Under the pieces are notes generated by a model. It searched no databases and was not told the DNA's origin. It worked only from the letters and a program-made list of their open reading frames with translations. Both the position numbers and the translations under genes were made by a program. DNA of 64,000 nucleotides from Adineta vaga (lineage: Eukaryota; Rotifera), in contig CP075496.1 in the NCBI GenBank assembly GCA_021613535.1, forward strand, positions 4,030,001-4,094,000. Direction: 5' to 3'. Shown here one piece after another: positions 45,862 through 58,077 of this stretch; the first letter of the stretch is position 1, and the number at the start of each line of letters is the position of its first letter.

Positions 45862-48800
45862 ATGGATGATATCGACCTGACAACTTCACCATCAACCGGA
45901 AAGACTGTTTCGACAGTATTAAATCATAATCGTCAACGAATCGATTCAGCATCAGTTATTCAACAATCGGATGTCTCATCATCACGGCCAGCATTGCTTG
46001 CACAAGATGCACTTGGTCCACTTCTTTTTGAGGTAAATAATCGGTTTTCCGTTTTTTTCTTTCGTTAATACTAATAATCAGTTAAGCTTAAGTCTGTAGC
46101 CTGTATCAAGTTCGATTCAACGATGAAAGAAAGAAAGAGAAAAAAGAATTTGAGAAGCGCAGCCTCAGAACGGATGTCGCTGGTTTTTCTTTTCTTCCAG
46201 CGATGTTCATAATATTTACGCATTAAAAAGATGACAAGGATGGAAATTTTTATTACACACACTATAACATATGCATGTATTTGAATGCACATTATGCAGA
46301 TGAAATAACAAGACAAAGGAAAAGCATTTGCAGACGCTACATTACTTCTTACGGTTTTTTCTCTTTTCTGTTCTTTTGAAAAAAATGCTCGTTACTACCG
46401 TGTAAGAACAAACTCGGTCTCTTTCTCTCTCCCTCCTTCTGTCATCACCGATGACGTACATGTTTTACAGATGCTTGCATATTTTTTTTCTTCACTGATA
46501 ATGATGATGATTATAGGATTGTTTGTGAAAACAGGACATAAAAAAATGTTTAGTTCTTTTTCTGTCAGTTTTCTTATCGAATAAACTTTAATTATGGGCT
46601 TGAGTGAACCAAATCTATTGACAAATATTGGAGAAAATCTTCGATTGGTAAAGAAGGAGATTCAGATAAAAAAATAACATATAAATATATGTATGTTTGC
46701 TTTATTTGTTCTAGGCACTCGATGGTTTTTTCTTTACAATAAATCATAATTTTGAATTTGATTCGATTAGTGATAACGTTGGACAATATTTAAAATATTC
46801 TCAAGTAAGAACTTTAGTGCATTTTGTTTTGTCTAAAAAAAGAAGAAGAAATCTTGCTTTAACAATTTTTTTCTTTTCTTTTCAAGGAGGAACTTGCCGG
46901 AAGAAGTTTATACCATTGTGTACATCCGAGTGATGTTGGTGAATTCAGTAAAGCTTGGACGAAAAAAGATGCCGGCAAGTTAATCGATTGTTTTCTTCAT
47001 CAATTGATTTTATTACAAAATATCATGTTTTTAGGTGATTCTTTAACTGTAATTGGTAATAATAATGAGCAATCACGTGGACGAACATTTCTTTGTCGAA
47101 TGCGAACAAACGACGGTTAGTTAAAGAAGATCATTGTGAATAGGAAATAAAAAGTTAACGTTTTATTTTGTCTTTAAAGAATCGACACCATATGTTCGCA
47201 TGATTGTTTCTGTGGCAGTACATCGTGATTCAATTGGAAGTGATAAAACATTTCTAATTTGTATTGCTCGACGTCCTTCATTGAACGATCCAAAAGATAA
47301 ACCATCATTACTTGGTTTTGATCAATTTTCTTCTCGGATTAAACTAAATTATGATATAGAAAATTTAGATTCAAGGTAATATAAATATATTTCGAAAAAG
47401 AAGTTCAATAGTAATGAATAATTCCTTACTTTTTCTCATCTAGTCATATGAAATGTGAAACAATTGACATGAATTTTGTTGGAAAAAATATTCGAGATTA
47501 TATTTATACTAGTGACATTCCTATAGTTGAACGACATTTTCAAGAAGGTATGTAATTCAATACAATTTTTTGCATTCTTTTTTTTTCCTTAACTATTCAA
47601 AACAAATTTTTCGTCTTACTAAACGTGAATCATCATCATCAAATACTAAATCCTACAATTAACTTTCTATTATATTTGTGCAGAACATGAATATTTTTGT
47701 TTTCTTTTTAGTTCTTGAAAAAGGTGAAGCAAAGAGTGGTGTTTATCGATTTTGTCTTCATGATGACATTTATGCATTTATAAATACTCGAAGTAAATTA
47801 TTCCATAATTCTACTACTGGTCAATCCAATTCGATTCTTTCGACACATACGATCATTCGGTAATAGAAGAAAAAATTGTTACAATTTAATTCTTCTTTTT
47901 TTTTCTCAAATCAGTTTGATTGATAATGCTCAAGATTTAAATGGAAATGCATCAACACGTTTAATGAAATCGATTATCACATCAAATCGAGATTTACAAC
48001 GTAACAAACAACAACAACACATCCAATAAAATTCTTAATGCATCTCCAACACCGCCAATCGGTACACAATTTGCCTTAACAATGTTAGGGATGCATAAAA
48101 ATGCATCGAATTCATTGCGCAACATGTATCTAGCACATTAGGCACATTAATTCAAGTACAGAATTCACTTTCGGTACCGGCAACATCTAGTCCAAATGAT
48201 CGAAATCAAAGTCAACTTACATCATCACCTTCACCTTCGCCAACACAAAATCGGTTAATTGCTCAGAAATCATCTACACTTGATAGTAAGTATTTCGGTT
48301 CTATTTTAAACATAGAAACAAGTTCATCTATGTATTAGGTGTATCATCATCTGATACTGTAGAATTCGGCAGTAAACGAACATCTTTTAGTCCTTCATTA
48401 GGTTCCGGTAAAATTCTTCTATACCTTCTTATTCTCTTTTAATTTCTCTCTTTTTTTAAATCTCTTTAGTACATTCCAATCATGGAAGTCTTTCTTCACC
48501 AGTGAATTCATTCGATTTATTTTTTTCTTCACCTGCCCCTCTGCCAATCAATGACAATGATCTAAATTCTCTACTTCCCTCTCCAACGAATCCAAAACCA
48601 AGATCACCATTATTTTCCAATAATGATATCTATACAACATCATCAAGTCCCAAATCTAATCAACAAGCAGGACAAAATTCGGCACGTAGTTCCAAACGTT
48701 TACGACAATTATTAACAAATAAATCTCCTCAAACTTCTGAAAATCCTTCGAAAATTTTACATTACCGTCCTGATGCCAAATTAGAAGATCTTCTTCAAGG

Positions 48801-51800
48801 ACCAGAAAGTCCAACAAGTACACATGTATCACCTTCACCGACTCGACGTCAACGAAAACCAAGTGAAAATCAGAATAGTAGTGCTGATTTGTTATTGAAG
48901 AAACTTCTTCAAAGACAAAATTCTGGATCAGCATCACCAATTAAAACTGAATCGAATCATAGTGATGATAGTTCATCAAGTCTTCAAACAACTAATAAAC
49001 AACGTAGTGATATTTTTCTTCGAGTAAGTTTTTCTTTCTCTAAATCATGGACAATTCTCTTCCATTATATATCTTTAGACATTACTCAATGATGATATTC
49101 GTCCACAAAAAGTTGTGGTCGAAGCTCCATTTACTGTTGGTACACGAAATAAATCAATTCGACGTTCATCAAGTGGAGCAAATGTTCTCGGAGAAAATAA
49201 TAAAACTACTAGTAATAATACTCGAACAACATTAAAAAATCAATTATCATTACAGAATAATTCAAACGGTGATCTATGGGAAAGTAAAGGGAAAACGAAA
49301 AAATCAAGACAATATTCGAATAATTTTGATAATCAAAATACTCCTCAACAGAAAAAACCTGGCAGACCAAAACGAGATGTAAAAATTAAAAAGAATCAAT
49401 CATTCCTTCCTTGAAAATTTAAAGTTCATCTGTATTTCTTTTTTAGCCATCGGACTATCTCCTAGGAGCACTTAATTGTCAAACACCACAATCTATCTTA
49501 TCGGATGGTTCACTCGATGCTCTTTTAGATAATTCAGCTAATTTAGATCAGCCATCACCTATTGTACTTCGTCGTACAACAAGACAAGCATCAACAACGA
49601 ATACACCGATAGCAATAAATTTAAAACGTCCATTTGATAATGATGAATATTTACAAAATTCTCGAAAACACCAAAAACTAATTCAGCAAACACTTAAGAG
49701 TGACGTGAAAGTGGAATATCAAGATCATTCAGTCATTTCACCATCAAGTGCAATCGCTGCTACAAAACCACTGAATCAGGTAAAATTATTTCTTAGTATT
49801 TTTACTTTTATCGAAGCTAATAGTCCTTTAAAAACCTACATTTCCATACGAGATTACTTTCATTACTAATCGAGTAGCAAGGCTCTCTAATAAGTCAAAT
49901 AGTATCGTGCTTATTACATAGGATTCGAACACTATCCACTCTGATTAATCGATTCACTTTCTTGTGAATAATTCTCACTACCTTAGTTTAAACTATGCAT
50001 CTAATTTGAATTCATATTTTCAGTTGAATCAACAAACAATCAAAATTGAACCTGAAATATATGATCATGTTTTATTTGATAAAACTTCTATATCTCAACC
50101 TCAAAATCGTCGATCGAATCCGAATTCGACTTCATCCAATTCTCAATCAACTCTATTACGTTCATTGATTGGTACTCCACAAAATTCATCAACAATAATG
50201 AAAAAAGATGCGCCTTTATATGATCTATTACAAAATTTGGATAATACGACAACAACAACACCAACACCAACAAGATCATCAGCAAATAATACATTATCAT
50301 ATCCGGAAATGAGTACTTCGATTAATCCACTTGAACAATATCTAACTCCAGTTCTATCTCAAACTCCTACAAAACCAAATGTTTCATCAAAAGATAATTA
50401 TTTAGCTGCTCTATTAAGTGCAGATCCACAAAAACCAAATGAAATCTCATTTATGCCAACAACTAAACAACAAACAGCAGCAACAAATGATACTAATCGT
50501 ATAACAGCAATTGCGAATGATTTATTAAATTCAACAACGAATGCAGCAACAAATAATTCCAATGATGATTTTCTTACATTCTTAGATAATAAAGATTTTC
50601 TCGATTGTTTAAATGATTCAACAACAATTGATTCAATTTTATTACAAAATTCTATTAATGTAATGGATCAAACATTTCTCCCAACAAAACGTACTGAAAA
50701 AGATGAGAAAGCTATTAGTGAAATTTACAATTCTTTAGTTACTTCACTCAATCCCGGTATGAAACAAAATCAATTTAAAGAATTTCAATCGAAAATGTTT
50801 ATTTCTAGGTCCACCACAACAATCATCAACAATGGATTCATCATTGATCGATCATAGTCCTTTCAGTAAGACTAAATCAATGAAAAGAAATTGTAACATT
50901 TTTCTAAACTATTTCTCTTTCTTAAGATTCTTTTGCCGGTGATTTTTTTCCTAATGAAATACTAAATCGAACAGTGAATCCTGAACCAGCACCACCTGTC
51001 TATCGTCAACCTCCTCCTCCTCCTCCTCAACCACCATCAACATATTCATATCCATCAAATGTAAGTCTTTCATTTCTATCTATTCCAGCCAAATCTTTCA
51101 TACTCTTGTTTACTTTAGAATTCTCCATTTTCTGATTGTCTTTCAATGGATATCGTGGATAATAATGATTTGTTTCCTCCTAATGTAACCATATCACCTG
51201 TGAATAACACTTATTCAACACAAAATAATCCCATGATGATGTATTCTCAACAGCAACAACAAACTCATCTACAACATCATCGAACACAACCAAATGTTCT
51301 CTATCGTCAACCATTACAACAACCAGTCTATAATAATTATGCTCAACCACCGCCACCATCAAATCAAGCTGTTCCTGGTTATTATAACATGCCACCACAA
51401 TCAGTCCAACAACAGCAACAGCAACCAATGTCACCTGCTCATCATCTTTCCAATCATATGACTAAAAGACAAACATTACTTCATCATCATCATCAGCAAC
51501 AACAACAACAACAACAAAGAAGTTCAACACCAGTGAATCAACAACAACTGCAATTGCATATGTCTATGAATGTTACTTTGCCACATGTATATAATAAATA
51601 CAAACTTTTTATGAACTAGATTATCAAAATTTATTTTAATTTTCTTTAGATAACATCAAATCATCAACAACCACAGCAACATCATCAGCAGCCGCAACAA
51701 CCACCACAACAACAGCAATTAGTGCATCGACGTACGTTTTCAGAATAGAGAGTAGAAGAATAATCTAATAAAAGTGTAATCATTTCATTTTAGAGATGTC

Positions 51801-54800
51801 AAATTCATATAATGATATGATGATGTCAAACAACAATGGTCCACCATTACAACAAGATTATCATCAATATTCAAATAATAATTCACTTGATCTTTCCTAT
51901 AGTTCCGATCCATTTATGTCACCATCATCGAATATGGGACAACAATCTGTACAAAATCGTCATGCAAATGTCATGCAATACCAACAACCGCCAGCAACAC
52001 TACCGCCATCGTCTCATCCACAAGCTCAAATGCATCAGGTATAGATTACTACTTTAACGATCCCTTCACTACATCTCTTACACTCTTCTTCTAATAATAC
52101 ATAAGTTTATCGACTTTAGCCTTTCATCATATTCACAACAAAAATAAACTACCTTTCCAAACTATTTAGAGACAACTAAATCGTATCGCGCAATTTCTTT
52201 CTGTTAGTGTTCCACATTATTATTAGCTCTTGTCTCAGACGTGATCTTATCTACACAGAAATCCGCTTTATTCTAATACAATTTGTATGACTCAATAGTA
52301 AATATTACTTCTAAATACTCATCAACGTACGTCACACTATTTTTCGTATCAACACAACATATAAATCTAAACTTTGGACTTATTGAAAAGAACTAGTAAA
52401 GATTTTATCAAGTGAAACTTAATTGCTCTGATATGGGACAATAAATAATCTCACGTTTTTTTATTGTTTTATCATATTACCGATAAAAAATGCTTCGACA
52501 AAAATAGATTTAGTTTAGAGTAACCTTTGTATAAGAACATTTAACTATTCTATTACATAAAACTGTTTTTCTCTCGAAAGTTATTGATGTGATTATAGTT
52601 TCTCGAAAACACCTTAATTAGAAATCGTAATTATTCATGACTTTGTCATCTGAGATAGACAATACTTATATGAATAGTCATATATTATAAAACATGACTT
52701 TGAATTAGAAAAGAAATTCATCTTCTTATCATTACAACTGCTTCAGAAGTCGTATATAAAAATAGTTCAAAATAACTCATTTGACATAAGAATATTAGGT
52801 ATATCCTACTAGATCTTTGTAACAAAAAAAGCCAGTGAAAATTGAATAGAAAAACGATGGTTTACCTTCTGTTGACATCAATTCAAACCATTGAAATCCA
52901 ATAATATAAGAGATAATGATATATAAATTAATCTAAAAATGAAAAGAGGAGAAGTTTTAGAATTCGAAGAACATCTACATTCCTTTTTTCAACTAATAAC
53001 TTTCTATCAAAAAATAAAGTACTTGTCTAGATATATATTCATCATTGTACTTCGTCCTTTTTCTCTTTCTCACCTTTTTATCATATGTCAGATAGACAAA
53101 TAATGCAGCTGACTGGTTATATATATTGATGTCCTATGCAAAAAAAATGAGTTATATTGATATAATTATAGATCTATGAGAGAACAAAAATAAAAGATCA
53201 GTACATTTCTATCAACAAATAACTTTATCGCCTACTAAATATTCTGAATCATTCCAGCTGATGAATAATAAGTACTTTTTTTCTATGTAAAAGAACAATG
53301 ACGAGAGAAATATTTATTTTGTCTAACAGAATGCAATCAGTATGATGACTTGAAGAAAATCCATAATGGTGCTAAAAGTTATATAAAATATATGAATTTG
53401 TCGGGAACTAAGAATCACGAAGATGAGAGAATAAAACGTCAACTCATTTAATATACAGTGTGAATACTTAGAAACAAGAAGAAAATGTTCTGATTCATGT
53501 GTTTTTCTCACTTCGATGATGATTCTATTCAAGGCTTTAAGAAAATATGATATATAGGAAGAAAAATGTACGGAACAAATCTAAATAATTCGTCTGAGTA
53601 CTGATTATATAATGATGAATATTTAGTGTTAATTCATCGTATTCGAATTTGATACATGCGCAAGAGAGAATGAAGAGAAATAGAAGAGGTCAAGGTAGTC
53701 GTTGGACGAGAAGAGAAGAAAAAGAAGTATTCGGATTAATCAATTGCTCATAGAATTTATCTTCACTAGTATCATTCTAAATAGTTTTTATGAATAAATG
53801 CATTAAATCAAATATATACAAAGAAGATAACAACCTTGAATTTCTAATTAAGGAAAAGAAATTACTGATCTGTGTGTAGAGAAGTTTGATCAGAAGAATA
53901 TAAGAAAATAGTTTATTCATCAGTTTTCTTTTCGTCATTTTTTTTCTTCTTCTCTTTCCTGCTTATACAATAATTGTATACATGAACAAGATTGAGTAAC
54001 TGACAGAAGGATGTAAAAAAAAGAAACCGAGAAGCACTATACTCATTGAATGGCGGATGTCCTCGAATTTCTATTCTCTCACTCTCTCGTGTGCGCGTAT
54101 GTATGTATATATGTGCTTGTGAGTTCAAGGCAGCACTTCTTCTCTTCTTCTTCTTCTTTTGCTTTATATTACATATTGGACAAGAGAACCTTGACACTAC
54201 TCGAAGCAATATATAGCACAAATTAGCTCATGTAATGAGAGAAGAGAGCGAGAAAGAGAAAGAAAGAAAGAAAGAAAGAAAAGGAATGAAATGATTTTCT
54301 TATAACTTCTATATTGGATTGACATACAATGAGATCAGATTTGAATATGAAGAAGAGGTACTATAGAAAAATTCATATGAATTCATTGAATCAATATCTA
54401 ATATTTCTTTTTTTAGTCATATTCAAATATGAGTGTGGCTTTATCGGCAACAATACAACAAAATTCACACAGTATGTTTCATGATTTAATTGAATTCTGT
54501 TCGGTTTCTATTGATTTTATTTGATTAGATTCAAATAATCTAATGAATCCATCATTACCTAATTTGACTCCTTCAGAAAGTCGTCAATCAGACGAACTTA
54601 ACAATCAAATGATGAATTGTTTAAGGTATCAATTGATCATTTAATGATCTTCGTTTCTTTTAACACAATAGAAATTTTTTATATATAGTTTTCAACCAGC
54701 ACGATGTACAAGTGAATTTGTACGTAAACAATTACAAAACACAATTCATGGAAGACAAAAACCAACGGGTGGAAAAGATATGTCTGCACATAATTCTCTA

Positions 54801-54996
54801 TCAGCAAATCTTGAATCAAGTAAATCTTATTAAATTGAATATTTTCATCAATGAAAAACATCTTCTCTTTTTCATAGATCAAAAAGGTGCATATTTTCGA
54901 AGTCAATTATCTTCTCAAATGTCCACACCTCCCTTACAAACAAATCTAAGACCATCACCCCAACAACATCCTCAATATCAAGGCAAAACAACATAG
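45862..54996 (+). CDS. NCOA: p160/SRC-type nuclear receptor coactivator
   Basis: A nuclear scaffold recruited by liganded receptors. 22 coding exons: 45862-46032, 46715-46804, 46887-46974, 47035-47115, 47180-47375, 47444-47547, 47712-47859, 47915-48285 (probably minus 48001-48141), 48339-48407, 48470-49023, 49079-49378, 49447-49779, 50024-50756, 50809-50865, 50927-51060, 51119-51586, 51650-51731, 51794-52038, 54417-54471, 54529-54625, 54689-54819 and 54878-54996; about 1,494 residues. PAS-A is DALGPLLFEALDGFFFTIN; PAS-B includes FICIARR-like LICIARRPSL, EVLEKGEAKSGVYRFCL and TRSKLFHN. Seven LXXLL boxes follow, then Gln/Pro-rich sequence and the C-terminal TSEFVRKQLQNTIHGR, like TSEYVRxELR of SRC proteins. 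No bHLH is seen. Confidence 0.88.
46033..46714. other. Large intron 1 of the p160 gene
   Basis: A 682-nt GT-AG intron among introns mostly of 45-80 nt. It contains no recognisable exon or repeat. It could house regulatory elements. Confidence 0.6.
48001..48141 (+). other. 141-nt segment: intron or compensated frameshift in the p160 gene
   Basis: The frame before and after is the same, but this stretch has in-frame stops in that frame. GTAACA at 48001 and TTAG ending at 48141 give an in-phase intron. The +1 frame inside is open and coding-like (NASPTPPIGTQFALTMLGMH), resembling the stretch after PAS-B in p160 proteins. Two opposite indels are therefore an alternative. Confidence 0.55.
52039..54416. 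other. 2.4-kb intron 18 of the p160 gene
   Basis: This is the longest intron in the window. It is AT-rich and has a (GAAA)n tract at about 54255-54284 and a CTT-rich tract near 54140-54160. No nested gene or transposon ends were recognised. Confidence 0.6.
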
Positions 54997-55797
54997 TTTA
55001 TTGGCCGCTTTTGTTTTAATTTGACATTACGTTTTCATACTATGTATGAAAAATAGTTGAGGTAACTGGAAAAGAAGAAAAAAAATCAGGCGAAAGATGT
55101 GTTTTTTTGTGTATTTAAATTTTGTCTTTGATTTTTTAGTTATTGTTCGTATTTTTCGTGTTTTTTTTCTGTTTTGACAACGTATGTATCTTTGAGAAAA
55201 AGAAAAGGTGATGTTATCAGTCCGACTTGTGTAAAAAGAACGTGTGTGTATGTGTGAAAACAAACAGAACTATTCACTTTTTTTCTTGTTTCGTCTAATT
55301 TTTAAATACAATTTTTAGTGAATACTACCGCAGATTGGATAATAAGTTTTAAAAATGAAAGATCAACATTTTGTTACGCTTCAAGTAATGAGTAGAAGAA
55401 ACCATTTCATATCTTATCAGACAAATGATTTTCTCCATCTTGAGGGGTATTCAAATCATGGCATGATTATAAATAATCTTCTTGAATTTATGTGTCGAAT
55501 GATATCAATAAGATTGCACGACATACAATAAAATGTACTTTTATTTTATGTTCAGATCTTTCTTTTTAATTATTCAGTTTATTCATCTGTATCAAGTGAC
55601 GAATCGTCTATCTATTTTTACAATTTAATCTACTTACAGAAATTTAACTGTTGAATATTAGTTTTCTGTCGTAGACAATATCTATATTTACCAGAGATAA
55701 AAGTAAAGTCTACATTGAGTAATGAAACATACAGAATAGATGAATCTAATTTGATCAATACAAGATAACAAATTCTTGTTCGATTGAAAAATAAAAA
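54997..55797. other. Intergenic between convergent genes
   Basis: 3' UTR-type AT-rich sequence with no gene seen. Confidence 0.5.
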
Positions 55798-56586
55798 TTA
55801 TACATCAACCATTTGTATAGGATTTTGACCAGTTACTTTTTTGATCCAATTGGTGAAAATATAGTACAATTCTTTAAGTTGTTTTCTCAAGCAAATCCCA
55901 AGAATAATAACTGAAATAACACTGAATACACAAACAAGAACAATCAATACAATTGCAGTTGGTTTAATATCTGTTTCTGTTGTAAAACATGCTTGAAAAA
56001 AATTAAATAATGGTGAAATATAAGAACTTGATTTCGATAAATCAATGATTAAATCGGTTTCATTTGTATAAAGATAATAGGCTCGAGTAAGTCCTTCGGG
56101 TGGAAAACTTGCTACTTTCATCATACAAACTGATGCATTATTCATATCGATTGAATTTTTCCATGGACTAAGTTCTTCCAATGATGTATCATATAAATAT
56201 GAATTGACTGTTGATTCTTTGAATGATAATTTTGTAAAATTATTTATAGACATTGATCTTTCATTCGTTGCAAAAAATGTCAAATAAATTTTTTGATTAT
56301 ACGATGCTGATTTAATTAATGTAAGTGATGTACTCATATTTTTTACATATGCAATGGATAAATCATGATCAGAAATAACCAGTTTCGGTCGAAAAATAAT
56401 AGTTAGAAATAAAATATCATTCCTGTTCGGTAATTGGACATCTGTTGTTAAACGTGTACGAGAACAATTATGAGGAAAATTTGCTACGAATGGTCGATGT
56501 GTACAGATTTGTTCATTGTTAATGTTGTAATCAATGGTATTAATCGATGAGATATGGAGAAAAATAATAATGATTAAAATTCGCAT
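55798..56586 (-). CDS. Type I membrane protein, family unknown
   Basis: A single exon of 262 residues. A cleavable signal is likely at residues 1-17 (MRILIIIIFLHISSINT). An ectodomain of about 195 residues with several N-glycosylation sites (NCS, NMS, NFT, NAS, NET) and cysteines follows. One membrane helix (AIVLIVLVCVFSVISVIILG) and a short basic cytosolic tail end the protein. No domain is recognised. Bdelloid genomes hold many such orphan surface proteins; a receptor-like role would be speculation. Confidence 0.6.
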   Translation of the reverse strand: MRILIIIIFLHISSINTIDYNINNEQICTHRPFVANFPHNCSRTRLTTDVQLPNRNDILFLTIIFRPKLVISDHDLSIAYVKNMSTSLTLIKSASYNQKIYLTFFATNERSMSINNFTKLSFKESTVNSYLYDTSLEELSPWKNSIDMNNASVCMMKVASFPPEGLTRAYYLYTNETDLIIDLSKSSSYISPLFNFFQACFTTETDIKPTAIVLIVLVCVFSVISVIILGICLRKQLKELYYIFTNWIKKVTGQNPIQMVDV

Positions 56587-57027
56587 TTTTTTTAAATGTA
56601 CTAATAGAAAATAACTAAGTAGATATATTTATATGTGTATGATCACTTCCGAAGAAAAATCATCAAGCGTAACAAAAAATATGATGTTATGGACGTTTTT
56701 CTGTCATTAGAAAGAGAAAATAATGGATGTTTTTGATTGACAAGTTACTTTTTATTTTATCATTCAAATCAATGCGTGATTTTTCGTTTGAATGATGTTT
56801 GTAAGTATGAAAATAACGATAATTCTTTTGATTTTATTATTAAATACATAAAAAAATGTAAATGTATAATCTATCTGAAGATTCATTTGGTAGAACATAA
56901 ATTTTCTCGAAAATATATCATAAACTGTTCAAATAAAGTTCTTTGAAAGATTTATATATTACAGAGAGAAAATATTAAAAGCATTCTCCTATTTTAATCA
57001 TAATAGTCAAGTTTTGTTTTTCTTCTC
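56587..57027. other. Intergenic, AT-rich
   Basis: Short spacer between two minus-strand genes, presumably the promoter of the orphan membrane protein. Nothing else seen. Confidence 0.5.
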
Positions 57028-58038
57028 TCAACACCATAACCAATCTGGATGATCCTTTGGTCGACATTTCTTTGGACATTCAGAATGTTTATCTGTCGTA
57101 CAATTTGGTCGACGACAGCCAATAAAAAGTGTTGGTGATTCTTTTCGTATTGGAAAAGGTAATGAATGAGGAAATCTTCTACATAAAAAACTATCATATT
57201 CAAGTGTTCTATCATGTTGTGTATTTGCGTATGGCCAAATGTAATCTTCAAGAAATGTTTGATCGCCTATACCTTGATAACAACGAACAACATCGGATGA
57301 AAGAAGATATTGCGTAAGATCTTTGACTAATGAACGTTCTTGATATGTTTTTATACCCCAAAGTCCTCCTAAGATTGGTGTTGTATGTTCAGGATGATCA
57401 CGAATAATCTGAATTGTATATTTCGAATCTAACCAAGTCTGAACAACAGTTTTTTCACGATCAATTATTGGAGAATCGATATCTCGAGACATGTATATAT
57501 CAACAAGTGGATCGATTATTGGAAGAAAACGATGCATTTTTCCTGGTAACCATGTTAAGATATTCCCTAGGATAGGTAGATTTGTTGAATCACAAAAATC
57601 TACATTAGAATAATTTTGTTCGATTTCAATAATTTCTTTATAAGTAAAGTTTAATGAAAAATAATAAACACGTATAATCCAATCAGGATATTTTTCTTTT
57701 GCTTCTTCAAAATATTGTAATAGATATATTTTTAATGTATTCAATAACTTTTGATTATCTCGTTTGGATAGATAAGCTGATACACCAATAACACGTTGTT
57801 GTCGACCACGATTTTTTGATCGTTGACTACATAACGATTGCTGACTTTCTTCGATCATTTGCGCATTAGGATATAAAATTAACTGACGACGAGCACATAG
57901 AAATCGATGCGTACAGGTACTCTTTGTTGCACACCAAAGAAAATGAATAAATAAAAGAAATATGATACAAGCCAAGAAACATACGAATGCCAAACAAAAT
58001 TCAATTAATAAACGACGAAAACGTCGTAAGAATCGCAT
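57028..58038 (-). CDS. Type II membrane glycosyltransferase-like protein
   Basis: A single exon of 336 residues. A basic start (MRFLRRFRRLL) precedes one strong membrane anchor (about 12-34), the Golgi type II layout. The lumenal part contains VIGVSAYLSKRD, then VDIYMSRDIDSPIIDREKTV, VQTWLDSKYTIQIIRDHPEH and PILGGLWGIK. The RDxDSxIxxRE and RDxPxHxxPILGG pattern is shared by a poorly characterised family of putative glycosyltransferases, and the Asp-x-Asp may bind a nucleotide-sugar metal. The C-terminus is Cys-rich (CRRPNC to CPKKC). The substrate is unknown. It lies on the same strand as the beta-1,3-galactosyltransferase just upstream. Confidence 0.65.
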   Translation of the reverse strand: MRFLRRFRRLLIEFCLAFVCFLACIIFLLFIHFLWCATKSTCTHRFLCARRQLILYPNAQMIEESQQSLCSQRSKNRGRQQRVIGVSAYLSKRDNQKLLNTLKIYLLQYFEEAKEKYPDWIIRVYYFSLNFTYKEIIEIEQNYSNVDFCDSTNLPILGNILTWLPGKMHRFLPIIDPLVDIYMSRDIDSPIIDREKTVVQTWLDSKYTIQIIRDHPEHTTPILGGLWGIKTYQERSLVKDLTQYLLSSDVVRCYQGIGDQTFLEDYIWPYANTQHDRTLEYDSFLCRRFPHSLPFPIRKESPTLFIGCRRPNCTTDKHSECPKKCRPKDHPDWLWC

Positions 58039-58077
58039 TATATCATAATCTAAAAAAAGAAAGTTTCGGAATAGATT

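Noticed and set aside
49905-49950. GGATTCGAAC suggesting a minus-strand tRNA T arm
   Set aside because: The surrounding bases form only a 4-bp stem and no acceptor, D or anticodon arms can be drawn.
53913-54221. 102-codon frame in the large p160 intron
   Set aside because: It is made of CTT/GAA microsatellite sequence and has no motif.
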